The notes below the pieces were generated by a model that ran no database searches, was not told the origin of the DNA, and worked only from the letters and a program-made list of their open reading frames with translations. Of a stretch of 64,000 nt of DNA, positions 26,809-34,938 are shown piece after piece. Each line of letters opens with the position of its first letter. The stretch's first letter is position 1. A program made the translations under genes and the position numbers. Source of the stretch: Syntrophales bacterium (GTDB lineage Bacteria > Desulfobacterota > Syntrophia > Syntrophales > UBA2210); the NCBI GenBank assembly GCA_023228425.1, contig JALOBE010000007.1, forward strand, positions 33,769-97,768. Reading direction: 5' to 3'.

Positions 26809-27661
26809 ATTCTTTACCGACCTCGCAGACTATCGCTTCCTCCAGCATGCCCTTCTGACGGGCCTCCTGGCCAGCGTCGCCTGTGGAATCATTGGAAGTT
26901 ACGTGGTTACCCGCCGCATAACCTACATCGCCGGAAGCATCGCCCATTCCGTTCTCGGCGGACTCGGCGCAGCCCGGTACGCCCAGGTCGTTCACGGGTG
27001 GCACTGGTTCAATCCCCTGTACGGTGCCATCGCCGCGGCCGTCGCGGCGGCTGTCATCATCGGGGCCGTAAGTCTCTATGCGCGGGAGCGGGAAGACACT
27101 GTCATCGGAGCCATGTGGGCCATCGGAATGTCGGCGGGAATTCTTTTCATATTTAAAACACCGGGATATGACCAGGATCTCATGAGTTATCTTTTCGGAA
27201 ACATCCTCATGGTTTCCGCCAATGACCTCCGGCTGATAGCCATGCTCGACCTGGTGATCGTTGCTCTGACCCTGGTGTTTTACAGGACGTTCCTCGCTGT
27301 CTGCTTCGATGAGGAATTCGCCCGACTACAGGGCGTTCCGGTGGAACGCTACTATCTTCTCCTGCTCTGCATGACGGCACTTACGGTGGTTCTTCTCGTG
27401 ACGGTGGTCGGCATAGTCATGGTGATAGCCCTCCTGACCATTCCGGTTGCCATAGCGGGGAACGCCGTCCGACGGCTGGGAAGCCTCATGATCCTGTCGG
27501 GTATCCTGACGGCCTGCTTCACCACCGGCGGCCTGGTTATAAGCTACAGCGCCGATCTTCCGGCAGGCGCAACCACGATCATCATTGCCGGAGGCATTTA
27601 TTTTTGTGTCCTTGTTCTTACCGGGGTCTTGCCTCCTCCGCGTTTCGGGAAAACCCGCTGA
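26801..27661 (+). CDS. znuB: Zinc ABC transporter, permease
   Basis: ABC-3 family permease of 286 residues with about eight membrane helices. Family sequence: FLQHALLTGLLASVACGIIG, the SIAHSVLGGLG motif contacting ZnuC, LSYLFGNIL-like MSYLFGNILMV and a C-terminal IIAGGIYF. The frame could begin at ATG 26774. GTG 26801 has GAGG 5 nt upstream and gives an 8-nt overlap with znuC, matching the znuA/znuC junction, so it is preferred. Confidence 0.9.
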   Translation: MFEFFTDLADYRFLQHALLTGLLASVACGIIGSYVVTRRITYIAGSIAHSVLGGLGAARYAQVVHGWHWFNPLYGAIAAAVAAAVIIGAVSLYAREREDTVIGAMWAIGMSAGILFIFKTPGYDQDLMSYLFGNILMVSANDLRLIAMLDLVIVALTLVFYRTFLAVCFDEEFARLQGVPVERYYLLLLCMTALTVVLLVTVVGIVMVIALLTIPVAIAGNAVRRLGSLMILSGILTACFTTGGLVISYSADLPAGATTIIIAGGIYFCVLVLTGVLPPPRFGKTR

Positions 27662-27873
27662 CCGCTGAAAAGGACTCATGGTTCGTCATTGACAAACAGC
27701 CGGCGCCGTGTTTCAATCAGCCTCACGGGTCGCTGATTATCCCGCGTACCCGCGGCATTACGGGAAGGATCGTTCGAAAAAGACGGGGGGGCTTTTTACG
27801 CCACTTTTTTCCGTTAATGATCATTATCCTGTTTTTAAACCGTCGCAGACTTTTCACAAAGGAGGAATGCAGC

Positions 27874-28461
27874 ATGACTCGAAGGTACAGAAAGAGTTCC
27901 CTCACGGCGCTGGTCCCGGCAGGTCTCGTTCTCCTGGCAGGAATTCTCATCCTCACGGGTTGTGGAACGACATCACGGGATATACAGACGCTCGACCCCT
28001 ACACTCCGGATCCCCAGGTCATCGTAAATCCCGCCTCGGTCCGCCTGGGCGTGGCAAAGCTCATGGACACGACAATCGAATTCCAGGGATCGGGTTTCGA
28101 GCCGGGTGATTCAGTCTTCGTAACCCTCTCGGGGAATGAAATCCCTGAATTTGCCGTCGCCGACGCACCCGTCCTGGATGATGGTACCTTCCGGACCACG
28201 GCGGGGGCTCTCGGCAAGATCACCGGTATGCTGCGAGCGACGATAAGCGGGACCTACGCCAAGGACGGCAGCTACAAACAGTATATTGTTATCACGGAAC
28301 CACCACTGCCCGAAGGAATCTACACAGTAACCGCCACAAGCATGCTGTCCGACCGGTCAGCCGGAACGGAACTGCAGGTGCGAAGACCTGGCACGATGGA
28401 TAGAATCAAGGACTGGATGGGGAAAAAGCTGGGCAAAATCAAGGATGAACGACCCCGATGA
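27874..28461 (+). CDS. Lipoprotein with Ig-like/IPT-type domain, function unknown
   Basis: 195 residues. SD AAAGGAGG lies 8 nt before the ATG. The frame extends 90 codons upstream without any family sign. The N-terminus MTRRYRKSS, a hydrophobic stretch and ILTGC (lipobox) mark a lipoprotein. The body (about 40-170) is beta-rich with Gly/Asp turns (FQGSGFEPGDSVFVTLSG, YTVTATSMLSDRSAGTELQV), as in IPT/TIG Ig-like domains. The C-terminus is basic (KDWMGKKLGKIKDE). The 210 bases between znuB and this gene hold nothing I can assign. Confidence 0.7.
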   Translation: MTRRYRKSSLTALVPAGLVLLAGILILTGCGTTSRDIQTLDPYTPDPQVIVNPASVRLGVAKLMDTTIEFQGSGFEPGDSVFVTLSGNEIPEFAVADAPVLDDGTFRTTAGALGKITGMLRATISGTYAKDGSYKQYIVITEPPLPEGIYTVTATSMLSDRSAGTELQVRRPGTMDRIKDWMGKKLGKIKDERPR

Positions 28462-28609
28462 ACCACCCGGAAAAAGTACATGATACCTCGGAATCACTTT
28501 CGGGCGGCACCTGAAGAGACACGGCGCGACCCCACGGAGGCCGTCGGTGTGTTCCGGGATATGGACGCCTGAGTGAGACAGACGGGGGAGGAATGTACAG
28601 GAGCGTATC

Positions 28610-29371
28610 ATGCTGGTGTTAGAAGATCTCAAGGTCACCCTGGGCGACAGGGAACTGCTCAGGCATATCAATCTCGAAATTCACCCGGGGGAAACACACA
28701 TTCTTTTCGGTCCCAATGGCTCGGGGAAAACCTCGCTCCTCATGACCATCATGGGTTACCCTCAGTATAAGGTAGCGGCGGGCAGAATATATTTCAAAGG
28801 TGAGGACATCACCCACCGGTCAATCCATGAGCGGGCCCGTATGGGCATAGGCATGTCCTACCAGAGACCGCCCAGTATCAAGGGACTCACCACCCGGAAT
28901 ATCGTTACCATCTGCGGGAACAACGGAGCCGATGTGGACGCCCTGGCCGCCCGGCTCAATTTCACGGAATTTCTCGACAGAGACATCAATGTCGGATTTT
29001 CCGGAGGGGAGATCAAGCGATCGGAATTGTTACAGCTCATGGCACAGAAACCGGATCTTGTACTCTTCGACGAACCGGAATCGGGTGTTGACCTGGAAAA
29101 CATCGCTCTCATCGGGAACACGGTCAGCGAGCTTCTGCAGCGTGATCACCTGCCGGTGATGGGCAAAACCGTCAAGGAAATGAAAGAGGGCCGGTCACGC
29201 ATGGGCCTGATCATAACTCACACGGGCTTTATCCTGGACTACGTAACGGCGGACCAGGGACAGGTTCTCTATGACGGAATCCTCGCCTGCAGGAGCAACC
29301 CCATTGAAATATTCAACCAGATCAGAAGGGTCGGTTACGAGGAGTGCGTGCGATGCGGATGCGTGATTTAG
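28610..29371 (+). CDS. sufC: Fe-S cluster assembly ATPase SufC-like
   Basis: ABC-type ATPase of the SUF system, 253 residues. Walker A GPNGSGKTSLL, Q-loop YQRPPSIKG (the SufC YQxP pattern), an FSGGEIKRSELLQLM signature (SGGExKRxE is SufC-specific), Walker B VLFDEPESGVDLEN and ITHTGFILDYV. An extra C-terminal CVRCGCVI adds Cys246, Cys249 and Cys251, absent from classical SufC. SD AGGAG lies 7 nt before the ATG. It overlaps the SufB-like gene by 19 nt. No sufS, sufE, sufD or iscU is here, so this is the minimal two-gene layout seen in archaea and anaerobes. Confidence 0.88.
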   Translation: MLVLEDLKVTLGDRELLRHINLEIHPGETHILFGPNGSGKTSLLMTIMGYPQYKVAAGRIYFKGEDITHRSIHERARMGIGMSYQRPPSIKGLTTRNIVTICGNNGADVDALAARLNFTEFLDRDINVGFSGGEIKRSELLQLMAQKPDLVLFDEPESGVDLENIALIGNTVSELLQRDHLPVMGKTVKEMKEGRSRMGLIITHTGFILDYVTADQGQVLYDGILACRSNPIEIFNQIRRVGYEECVRCGCVI

Positions 29372-30570
29372 ACGAAAAAGCCCTTTCAGCGCGGGAGAAA
29401 AAGGCAGCACTGGGACCTGATGTCGATCTTGACGCGTTTACCATCGACTCGCCCCCTCATGTACCGATCTCCGATATTGCCGAGCTCTCCGAAGCCGACA
29501 AGCGGCGTTTGATCCTGGCGGGCATCGATACCCGGCCGGGAGAGCGTTCAGGATCATACTTTCAGAAAGACGGAACCTCACTCTATTCAATCTCCAACCA
29601 GGACGGCCTTGAAATCGTACCCATACGGAAAGCCCTGGAGAACATGGAGTGGCTCCAGGACTATTACTTCAACCTGGTTGCCGTTGACGCGGACAAGTAT
29701 ACCGCCCGGGCCCGCCTGGATCTTCACAACGGCTATCTCATCAGGGCTCTTCCCGGCGCCCGGGTGACCTGGCCCGCCCAGGCCTGCATGTATCTTGAAA
29801 CCGAAGGGTTCAGCCAGAACGTCCACAATATCATCATCGCCGAAGAAGGCTCGGAACTGCATATCATAACGGGCTGCGCAACGGCATCGCATATTTCCCG
29901 GGGGCTGCACGTGGGCATCTCGGAATTTTACGTCAGGAAAAATGCCACCCTGAGCTTCACCATGATTCACCACTGGGCGGAGGACGTGGCCGTCAGGCCC
30001 CGCTCAGCAGGCATCGTCGAGGAAGGTGGACTGTTTCTCAATAACTACATATGCATGAAACCCGTCAAGTCCCTGCAGATGTACCCCACTACGTCGCTGG
30101 TCGGCAAGGGTGCCGTGGCCCGATTCTACAGCCTTCTCGTCGGAAGCCCCGGCAGCGAACTCGACGTGGGAGGAAGAATGCTGCTCAAGGCTGAGGATGC
30201 CCGGGCGGAAATATTGTCCCGGGCCATCACCAACGGCGGCAAGATCACGGCTCGCGGCGACCTGGTCGGCGAGGTCCCGGGTGTGCGCGGGCACCTCGAA
30301 TGCCGGGGAATGATTCTCAACCAGGGAATGATTCACGCCATTCCGGAGCTGACGGGACTCGTTGACGGCGTGGACATGTCACACGAAGCCGCCGTGGGAA
30401 AGATCGCCCAGGAAGAGATCCTGTATCTGATGTCCCGGGGGCTGACGGAAGACGAAGCGACGGCAACCATAGTCAGGGGCTTTCTCAATGTGGACATCCC
30501 CGGCCTGCCGGCACCTCTGAAAGAGGAAATCGACCGCGCCGTTGAACTCAGTCAGAAGGATCTTCTCTGA
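29353..30570 (+). CDS. sufB: SufB/SufD-like Fe-S scaffold protein (minimal SufBC type)
   Basis: 405 residues (start ATG 29353, SD GAGGAG 8 nt before; a GTG 9 nt earlier is less well placed). It has the SufB/D beta-helix core and the conserved C-terminal block: GMILNQGMIHAIPELTG, then GVDMSHEAAVGKIAQEEILY and LMSRGLTEDEA. The SHEA His/Glu pair matches His433/Glu434 of E. coli SufB. The position of the SufB scaffold Cys405 (GDKCGAHTVP) aligns to a Gly, so the classical cluster-building Cys is missing, as in SufD-like or archaeal-type proteins. It probably forms an Fe-S scaffold with the preceding ATPase. Confidence 0.83.
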   Translation: MRMRDLDEKALSAREKKAALGPDVDLDAFTIDSPPHVPISDIAELSEADKRRLILAGIDTRPGERSGSYFQKDGTSLYSISNQDGLEIVPIRKALENMEWLQDYYFNLVAVDADKYTARARLDLHNGYLIRALPGARVTWPAQACMYLETEGFSQNVHNIIIAEEGSELHIITGCATASHISRGLHVGISEFYVRKNATLSFTMIHHWAEDVAVRPRSAGIVEEGGLFLNNYICMKPVKSLQMYPTTSLVGKGAVARFYSLLVGSPGSELDVGGRMLLKAEDARAEILSRAITNGGKITARGDLVGEVPGVRGHLECRGMILNQGMIHAIPELTGLVDGVDMSHEAAVGKIAQEEILYLMSRGLTEDEATATIVRGFLNVDIPGLPAPLKEEIDRAVELSQKDLL

Positions 30571-30845
30571 GGCTCGCTCCCCTCATGACGTCCGGCTCAG
30601 TTACCTTGTGCGGGGCCCGGTGAAAATCGATCGACCGGAATCCCGTTTTCTCTCTGAATCCGCACGGTCTCCCGATGTTCGTATCCTTGAACACCCTGCG
30701 CACCGCGGTAGCCCTGCGGCCGGTTTCGATGGCACCCCGGGCGGTAACGGCGGGATTTCCGTCAGACACATCCGTCACGTATGGCCACGGGCTTACCCAT
30801 GGCTGTCACCCCTCCCTCCAGAGAATGTCGACGTCCTCGCAAAAT

Positions 30846-30955
30846 GTCGAAAAATGTCCGATAGAGGACGGCTTTGTACAAAGTTCCTTGAGGCACGGTG
30901 CACACATCCTGAGGGATGAGGCGTACTGTGAGGTACGCCTTGCGAAACCGTCAGT
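30846..30955. repeat. Dispersed repeat, copy D (about 110 bp)
   Basis: Begins GTCGAAAAATGTCCGATAGA (30846), then GGACGGCTTTGTACAAAGTT. Its interior TTGAGGCACGGTGCACACAT followed by CCTGAGGGATGAGGCGTAC and GTGAGGTACGCC is the reverse complement of the interior of copy C apart from a few substitutions. Two unlinked gaps thus share one element in opposite orientation. Confidence 0.85.
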
Positions 30956-31016
30956 GTTCATATATGGCGGGTTTCATCGCCGTCAAAGGGAACGATGCCG
31001 CGAATGAACAATGGAC

Positions 31017-31046
31017 TTGCCCACAGGGATTCCTGTGGTATATACA
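31017..31046 (+). promoter_or_regulatory. Promoter with palindrome in the spacer (mdh operon)
   Basis: TTGCCC (31017-31022) and TATATA/TATACA (31039-31046). The spacer is almost wholly a perfect inverted repeat, CCACAGG-GATT-CCTGTGG (31021-31038). It would serve the hypothetical gene at 31102 and mdh, radical SAM and rng behind it. A spacer palindrome suggests a dimeric regulator acting there. Confidence 0.45.
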
Positions 31047-31101
31047 GCACAGTCGACGCCCATTAAAACCGGGCAATATCACTTACAACGGGTACGGGCA
31101 T

Positions 31102-31485
31102 ATGAGCGTGGTTGAAGAAATCGAACTTGCCAACGGCCTGGTTCTCCAGGTTCGGGACCGGTCACGGCCGATCGCGCCCGACACGACGAAGGTTGAAGTG
31201 GAACTGGTCCTGCCGGTGGAAGTACGAGAAGGCTTTTTCGATAACGATGACGAGTATCGACTCGTGAAGAAAATCTTCGGATCCCACATCTCCTTTATCA
31301 TAAAAAAAGAACGGACCTTTGTGAAAAAAGAAAACCGGGAATCTGTTTTTGCCGAACTGCTTGATGATTTCATGGAGGATTCCCTTCCCTATCTTGAACG
31401 ACCCGACTTTCCGGCCCGCTTCGTCCGGGCGAAGCTGGCAGACATTCGAAAACGGCCTCATCGCTATCGTTCGATAAGGCGCTGA
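31102..31485 (+). CDS. Conserved-looking hypothetical protein, 127 residues
   Basis: I do not recognise a named family. It is similar in shape to short deltaproteobacterial hypotheticals starting with an ENGLxLxIxDxSRP-like motif (here LANGLVLQVRDRSRPIAPDT). It is soluble, beta-rich at the N-terminus, then Lys/Arg-rich (SFIIKKERTFVKKENRES). The start at ATG 31102 follows the promoter by 56 nt, and the SD (GGGTA-like) is weak. It lies 22 nt before mdh in the same direction, so co-transcription is likely. Confidence 0.6.
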   Translation: MSVVEEIELANGLVLQVRDRSRPIAPDTTKVEVELVLPVEVREGFFDNDDEYRLVKKIFGSHISFIIKKERTFVKKENRESVFAELLDDFMEDSLPYLERPDFPARFVRAKLADIRKRPHRYRSIRR

Positions 31486-31507
31486 ACATTCAGGAAAGGA
31501 CATGTCC

Positions 31508-32446
31508 ATGAAGCAAAAGGTAGCCGTCATTGGAGCCGGATTCGTGGGAACCATGGTGAGTCAGCGCATCATCGAAAAAAACCTGGCCCATGTCGTTCTC
31601 GTCGATATCGTCGAGGGAATACCCCAAGGGAAGGCTCTGGATATGTCCCAGGCTGCCTCTGTCGCAGGATTTGAGGGGCAGGTCATCGGAACAAATGATT
31701 TTTCGGAAATAAGCGGTGCGTCAATCGTCGTCGTCACGGCGGGACTCCCCCGGATGCCGGGAATGACCAGGGAAGACCTGGCGAAAAAAAACGCCGCCAT
31801 TACACGCTCGGTCATGGATAACGTCCGGCACCATGCCGCCGGGGCCGTTGTCATTGTAGTCACAAACCCCCTTGACGTGATGGCCCACCTGGCCTGGACA
31901 GTCTCGGGATTTCCGCCTCAGCGGGTTTTCGGTATGGGAGGAACCCTGGATGAAGCGCGGTTCAGCTATTTCCTCTCCCGCAAACTCGGCGTTTCCCCCC
32001 GTGACATAGAAGCACTGGTTCTGGGCAGCCACGGAGAAGCAATGGTTCCCGTGGAACGCTACACAACGGTTAAGGGCCTGCCGGTACGTATGTTCCTGTC
32101 TCCCGGGGAATACGCCGACATCGTCGCGCGCGTGCGGCGGGGAGGAGCCGAAATCGTGGATCTCCTCGAGAGCGGCAGTGCCTGGCACGCGCCCTCGGCA
32201 TCAACGGTCCTGATGGTGGAAGCGATCTTGAAGGACAGTAAACGGATGGTCTCGGCTTCAGCACTCCTGGAAGGCCAGTACGGTATCGAGCATATTCACA
32301 TCGGCGTTCCGGTCCTGCTGGGAGCGGCGGGGATAGAAAGAATCCTGGAAATTCCTCTTGACGAACCGGACCTCCAGGCCTTGAGAGAAGCCGCCCGTAT
32401 CACCCGTAACATGGTTGATCGACTGATACGGGGGCCCCATGACTGA
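31508..32446 (+). CDS. mdh: Malate dehydrogenase (LDH-like type)
   Basis: Oxidises malate to oxaloacetate with NAD. It is 312 residues, standard. The NAD site is VIGAGFVGTMVSQR, and the substrate loop LPRMPGMTREDL has the Arg/Met pattern of malate rather than lactate enzymes. Catalytic His lies in LGSHGEAMVPVERY, with the Asp/Arg relay in NPLDVM. An ATG at 31502 is in frame, but AAAGGA (31495-31500) is 7 nt from ATG 31508. It overlaps the radical SAM gene by 8 nt. Confidence 0.95.
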   Translation: MKQKVAVIGAGFVGTMVSQRIIEKNLAHVVLVDIVEGIPQGKALDMSQAASVAGFEGQVIGTNDFSEISGASIVVVTAGLPRMPGMTREDLAKKNAAITRSVMDNVRHHAAGAVVIVVTNPLDVMAHLAWTVSGFPPQRVFGMGGTLDEARFSYFLSRKLGVSPRDIEALVLGSHGEAMVPVERYTTVKGLPVRMFLSPGEYADIVARVRRGGAEIVDLLESGSAWHAPSASTVLMVEAILKDSKRMVSASALLEGQYGIEHIHIGVPVLLGAAGIERILEIPLDEPDLQALREAARITRNMVDRLIRGPHD

Positions 32447-34931
32447 TCATGAAATCGAGTCCATACTTCCCCTTGTGCAGAAACCTGCCCGCTATACGGG
32501 GGGAGAAACCAACGCTGCGAACACGGCGGGGAAAACCGCTTCTCTGTCCTTCGCTCTGGCCTTTCCCGATGTCTACGAAGTGGGTATGTCCCATCAGGGA
32601 CTCCAGATTCTCTATGGAATCCTGAACCGCCGCAGGGACTGGACGGCTGAACGGGTCTATGCGCCCTGGCCCGACATGGCCTCTCTCATGGCATCGCGCA
32701 GAATGGCACTTTCATCTCTTGAATCGGCAACGCCCCTCCATCATTTTGATATCATAGGGTTTTCTCTTCAGTACGAACTTTCCCTGACCAACGTCCTTTC
32801 CATGCTCGACCTGGGACGGGTGCCCCTTCGAGCCGTCAACCGCCGTGAAGACCATCCCCTGGTAATCGCGGGAGGACCCTGTGTTTTCAACCCCGCGTCC
32901 ATGGAGCCCTTTTTCGATGCCTTTGCCCTGGGCGAGGGCGAAGAGATGGTAATCGACATCGCCGAAACCGTGGAAAGGGGGAAAAAAAGAGGACTGCCCC
33001 GCCGAACCGTCCTGGAAAAACTTGCCGGGATCGAGGGGCTCTATGTTCCCTCCGTTCATGGAACGGGCCACCGGATTCGCAAGCGGGTGGTGGCTGACCT
33101 GGATGCGGCTTTTCTGCCCGAAAAACCGGTCGTACCATTGATCAAAACCATTCACGACAGGATAACCCTCGAGATCGCCCGAGGATGTACCCGCGGATGC
33201 CGGTTCTGCCAGGCCGGGATGGTGTGGCGTCCCCTGCGGGAGCGAAACCTTGAAACAATCATCGGATCCGCTGAAAGGATTCTCTCCGCCACCGGCTATG
33301 ACGAGATCTCGCTTCTCGCGTTGAGTGCGGGAGATTATTCCCGCATTGCCCCGCTTCTGACGGAACTCATGGACCGCAACATCGAACAGCGCGTGGCACT
33401 CGCCCTGCCCTCTCTGCGTACTGAAACCCTTGCGGATTCATTGATCGAACAGATCCGACGGGTTCGCAAAACCAGTTTTACCCTGGCCCCCGAGGCGGGA
33501 ACCCGGAGGCTCCGGCAGGTTATCAACAAGGGTAACAGCGAGGAGAATCTTCTCGAAACGGCACGAAGCGTCTTCAGGGCAGGCTGGAAGTCTCTGAAGC
33601 TCTATTTCATGATCGGTCTTCCCACGGAACAGCTGGAAGACCTCCAGGGCATCGCGGAGCTGGTCAACAAGGTTCTGCGGGTTGAGGGCAAGGGACACCA
33701 GGTAACGGTGGGCCTGTCCACCTTTGTTCCCAAACCCCACACCCCCTTTCAATGGGAACGCCAAATCAGTATTCGTGAAACGGAGGAACGCCAGGAATAC
33801 TTCAAGGACATCCTTCGCCGAGGCAACCTGAAGCTCAAGTGGCATGACCGGCGAATGAGCTTTCTCGAGGGCATCATAGCGCGAGGCGACGGAAGAGTGG
33901 CTGATGTCATTGAAGGGGCCTACAGACTGGGTGCCCGTTTTGACGGCTGGAGTGACCGGTTCCGTTTTGAACTCTGGGACCGGGCACTGAAGGATACCGG
34001 AATCGATCCCGAACTATACCTGGCCGGGACCGATCCCGCTTCTGCCCTTCCCTGGGACCACATCGACTGCGGCGTGGAAAAAGAGTTTCTTCTCCGGGAG
34101 CTCGAAAAATCCAGAACCGGTGAGGCAACGGAAGACTGCCGGACCGCAGGCTGCACCAATTGCGGGGTCTGTGTCGAAGGCATCGAACTGCGCATGGCCC
34201 TGGAAGATCCCCTCCCGTCACGAGACCACGGCACCCCGAAGACCCCCCGGGAGGAAGTCTGGAGACACAGGCACTTGAGAATGCGCTACAGAAAAGGAGA
34301 CAAGGCGAGGTTCCTGTCCCACCTGGACACGGCATCGGCTCTCATCAGGTCGATTAAACGAAGCGGTATCAGGTTTGAATACTCCCGGGGGTTTCACCCC
34401 CACCCGAAAATTTCCTTCCCCTGCGCCACGCCCCTGGGAGTTGAAAGTGAAGATGAATACGCGGAAATACGAGTGTTCACCCCCCCCCACTGGAACCGCG
34501 GGCGTCTGATGGAGGGCATCAACCGGTCACTGCCCGCGGGATTGACGCTCCTGGCCCTGGAGGACATAACCGGTTCCGACCAAACCCTATCGGGACTGAT
34601 CGCGGGGTTCGTCTATGAAATGCATCTCGATGGAGAGCGAACGGGCCTGAAAAAGTCCGCGGTATTGCGGGCCATAGGACGATTCCTCAATGCGGACCGG
34701 CACGTCATTGTTCGAAGCAGCGGTCAGCGCACCAGGGAGCGGGACATTCGCCCCTTCGTACAGACCCTTGTCTATGATGACGAGACCGGGACTCTTCGAG
34801 GCATATTCAGCTTCACACCGCAGGGCGGCGTCAAACCCATCGAAATCCTGACCCATGTCATCGGACTGAGCGACAGCCAGGCTCGCCTCGTGCGGGTCGT
34901 GAAAAAACAAACCGTACTGATCGGCGGATGA
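32439..34931 (+). CDS. Radical SAM protein fused to DUF2344 domain
   Basis: 830 residues. The N-terminal B12-binding-like part (residues 1-230, starting after FPDVYEVGMSHQGLQILY) leads into a radical SAM core with cluster motif CTRGCRFC (about 248-255). Next come LTELMDR and the elongator-like core. A Cys motif CRTAGCTNCGVC (around 568-579) and a C-terminal DUF2344 domain follow (RYRKGDKARFLSHLD, SGIRFEYSRGFHPHP). This fusion (TIGR03960 plus TIGR03936) typically sits beside RNase E/G, as here (rng 7 nt downstream). DUF2344 proteins are implicated in ribosome- or RNA-linked chemistry. The reaction is unknown. Confidence 0.9.
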   Translation: MTDHEIESILPLVQKPARYTGGETNAANTAGKTASLSFALAFPDVYEVGMSHQGLQILYGILNRRRDWTAERVYAPWPDMASLMASRRMALSSLESATPLHHFDIIGFSLQYELSLTNVLSMLDLGRVPLRAVNRREDHPLVIAGGPCVFNPASMEPFFDAFALGEGEEMVIDIAETVERGKKRGLPRRTVLEKLAGIEGLYVPSVHGTGHRIRKRVVADLDAAFLPEKPVVPLIKTIHDRITLEIARGCTRGCRFCQAGMVWRPLRERNLETIIGSAERILSATGYDEISLLALSAGDYSRIAPLLTELMDRNIEQRVALALPSLRTETLADSLIEQIRRVRKTSFTLAPEAGTRRLRQVINKGNSEENLLETARSVFRAGWKSLKLYFMIGLPTEQLEDLQGIAELVNKVLRVEGKGHQVTVGLSTFVPKPHTPFQWERQISIRETEERQEYFKDILRRGNLKLKWHDRRMSFLEGIIARGDGRVADVIEGAYRLGARFDGWSDRFRFELWDRALKDTGIDPELYLAGTDPASALPWDHIDCGVEKEFLLRELEKSRTGEATEDCRTAGCTNCGVCVEGIELRMALEDPLPSRDHGTPKTPREEVWRHRHLRMRYRKGDKARFLSHLDTASALIRSIKRSGIRFEYSRGFHPHPKISFPCATPLGVESEDEYAEIRVFTPPHWNRGRLMEGINRSLPAGLTLLALEDITGSDQTLSGLIAGFVYEMHLDGERTGLKKSAVLRAIGRFLNADRHVIVRSSGQRTRERDIRPFVQTLVYDDETGTLRGIFSFTPQGGVKPIEILTHVIGLSDSQARLVRVVKKQTVLIGG

Positions 34932-34938
34932 ATCGGCC

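Larger units (their letters stand above)
30571..31101. other. Gap with repeat copy D and a promoter
   Basis: 531 bases without a convincing gene. It holds repeat copy D (30846-30955) and the spacer-palindrome promoter at 31017-31046. The rest has no recognisable coding or RNA signal. Confidence 0.5.
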
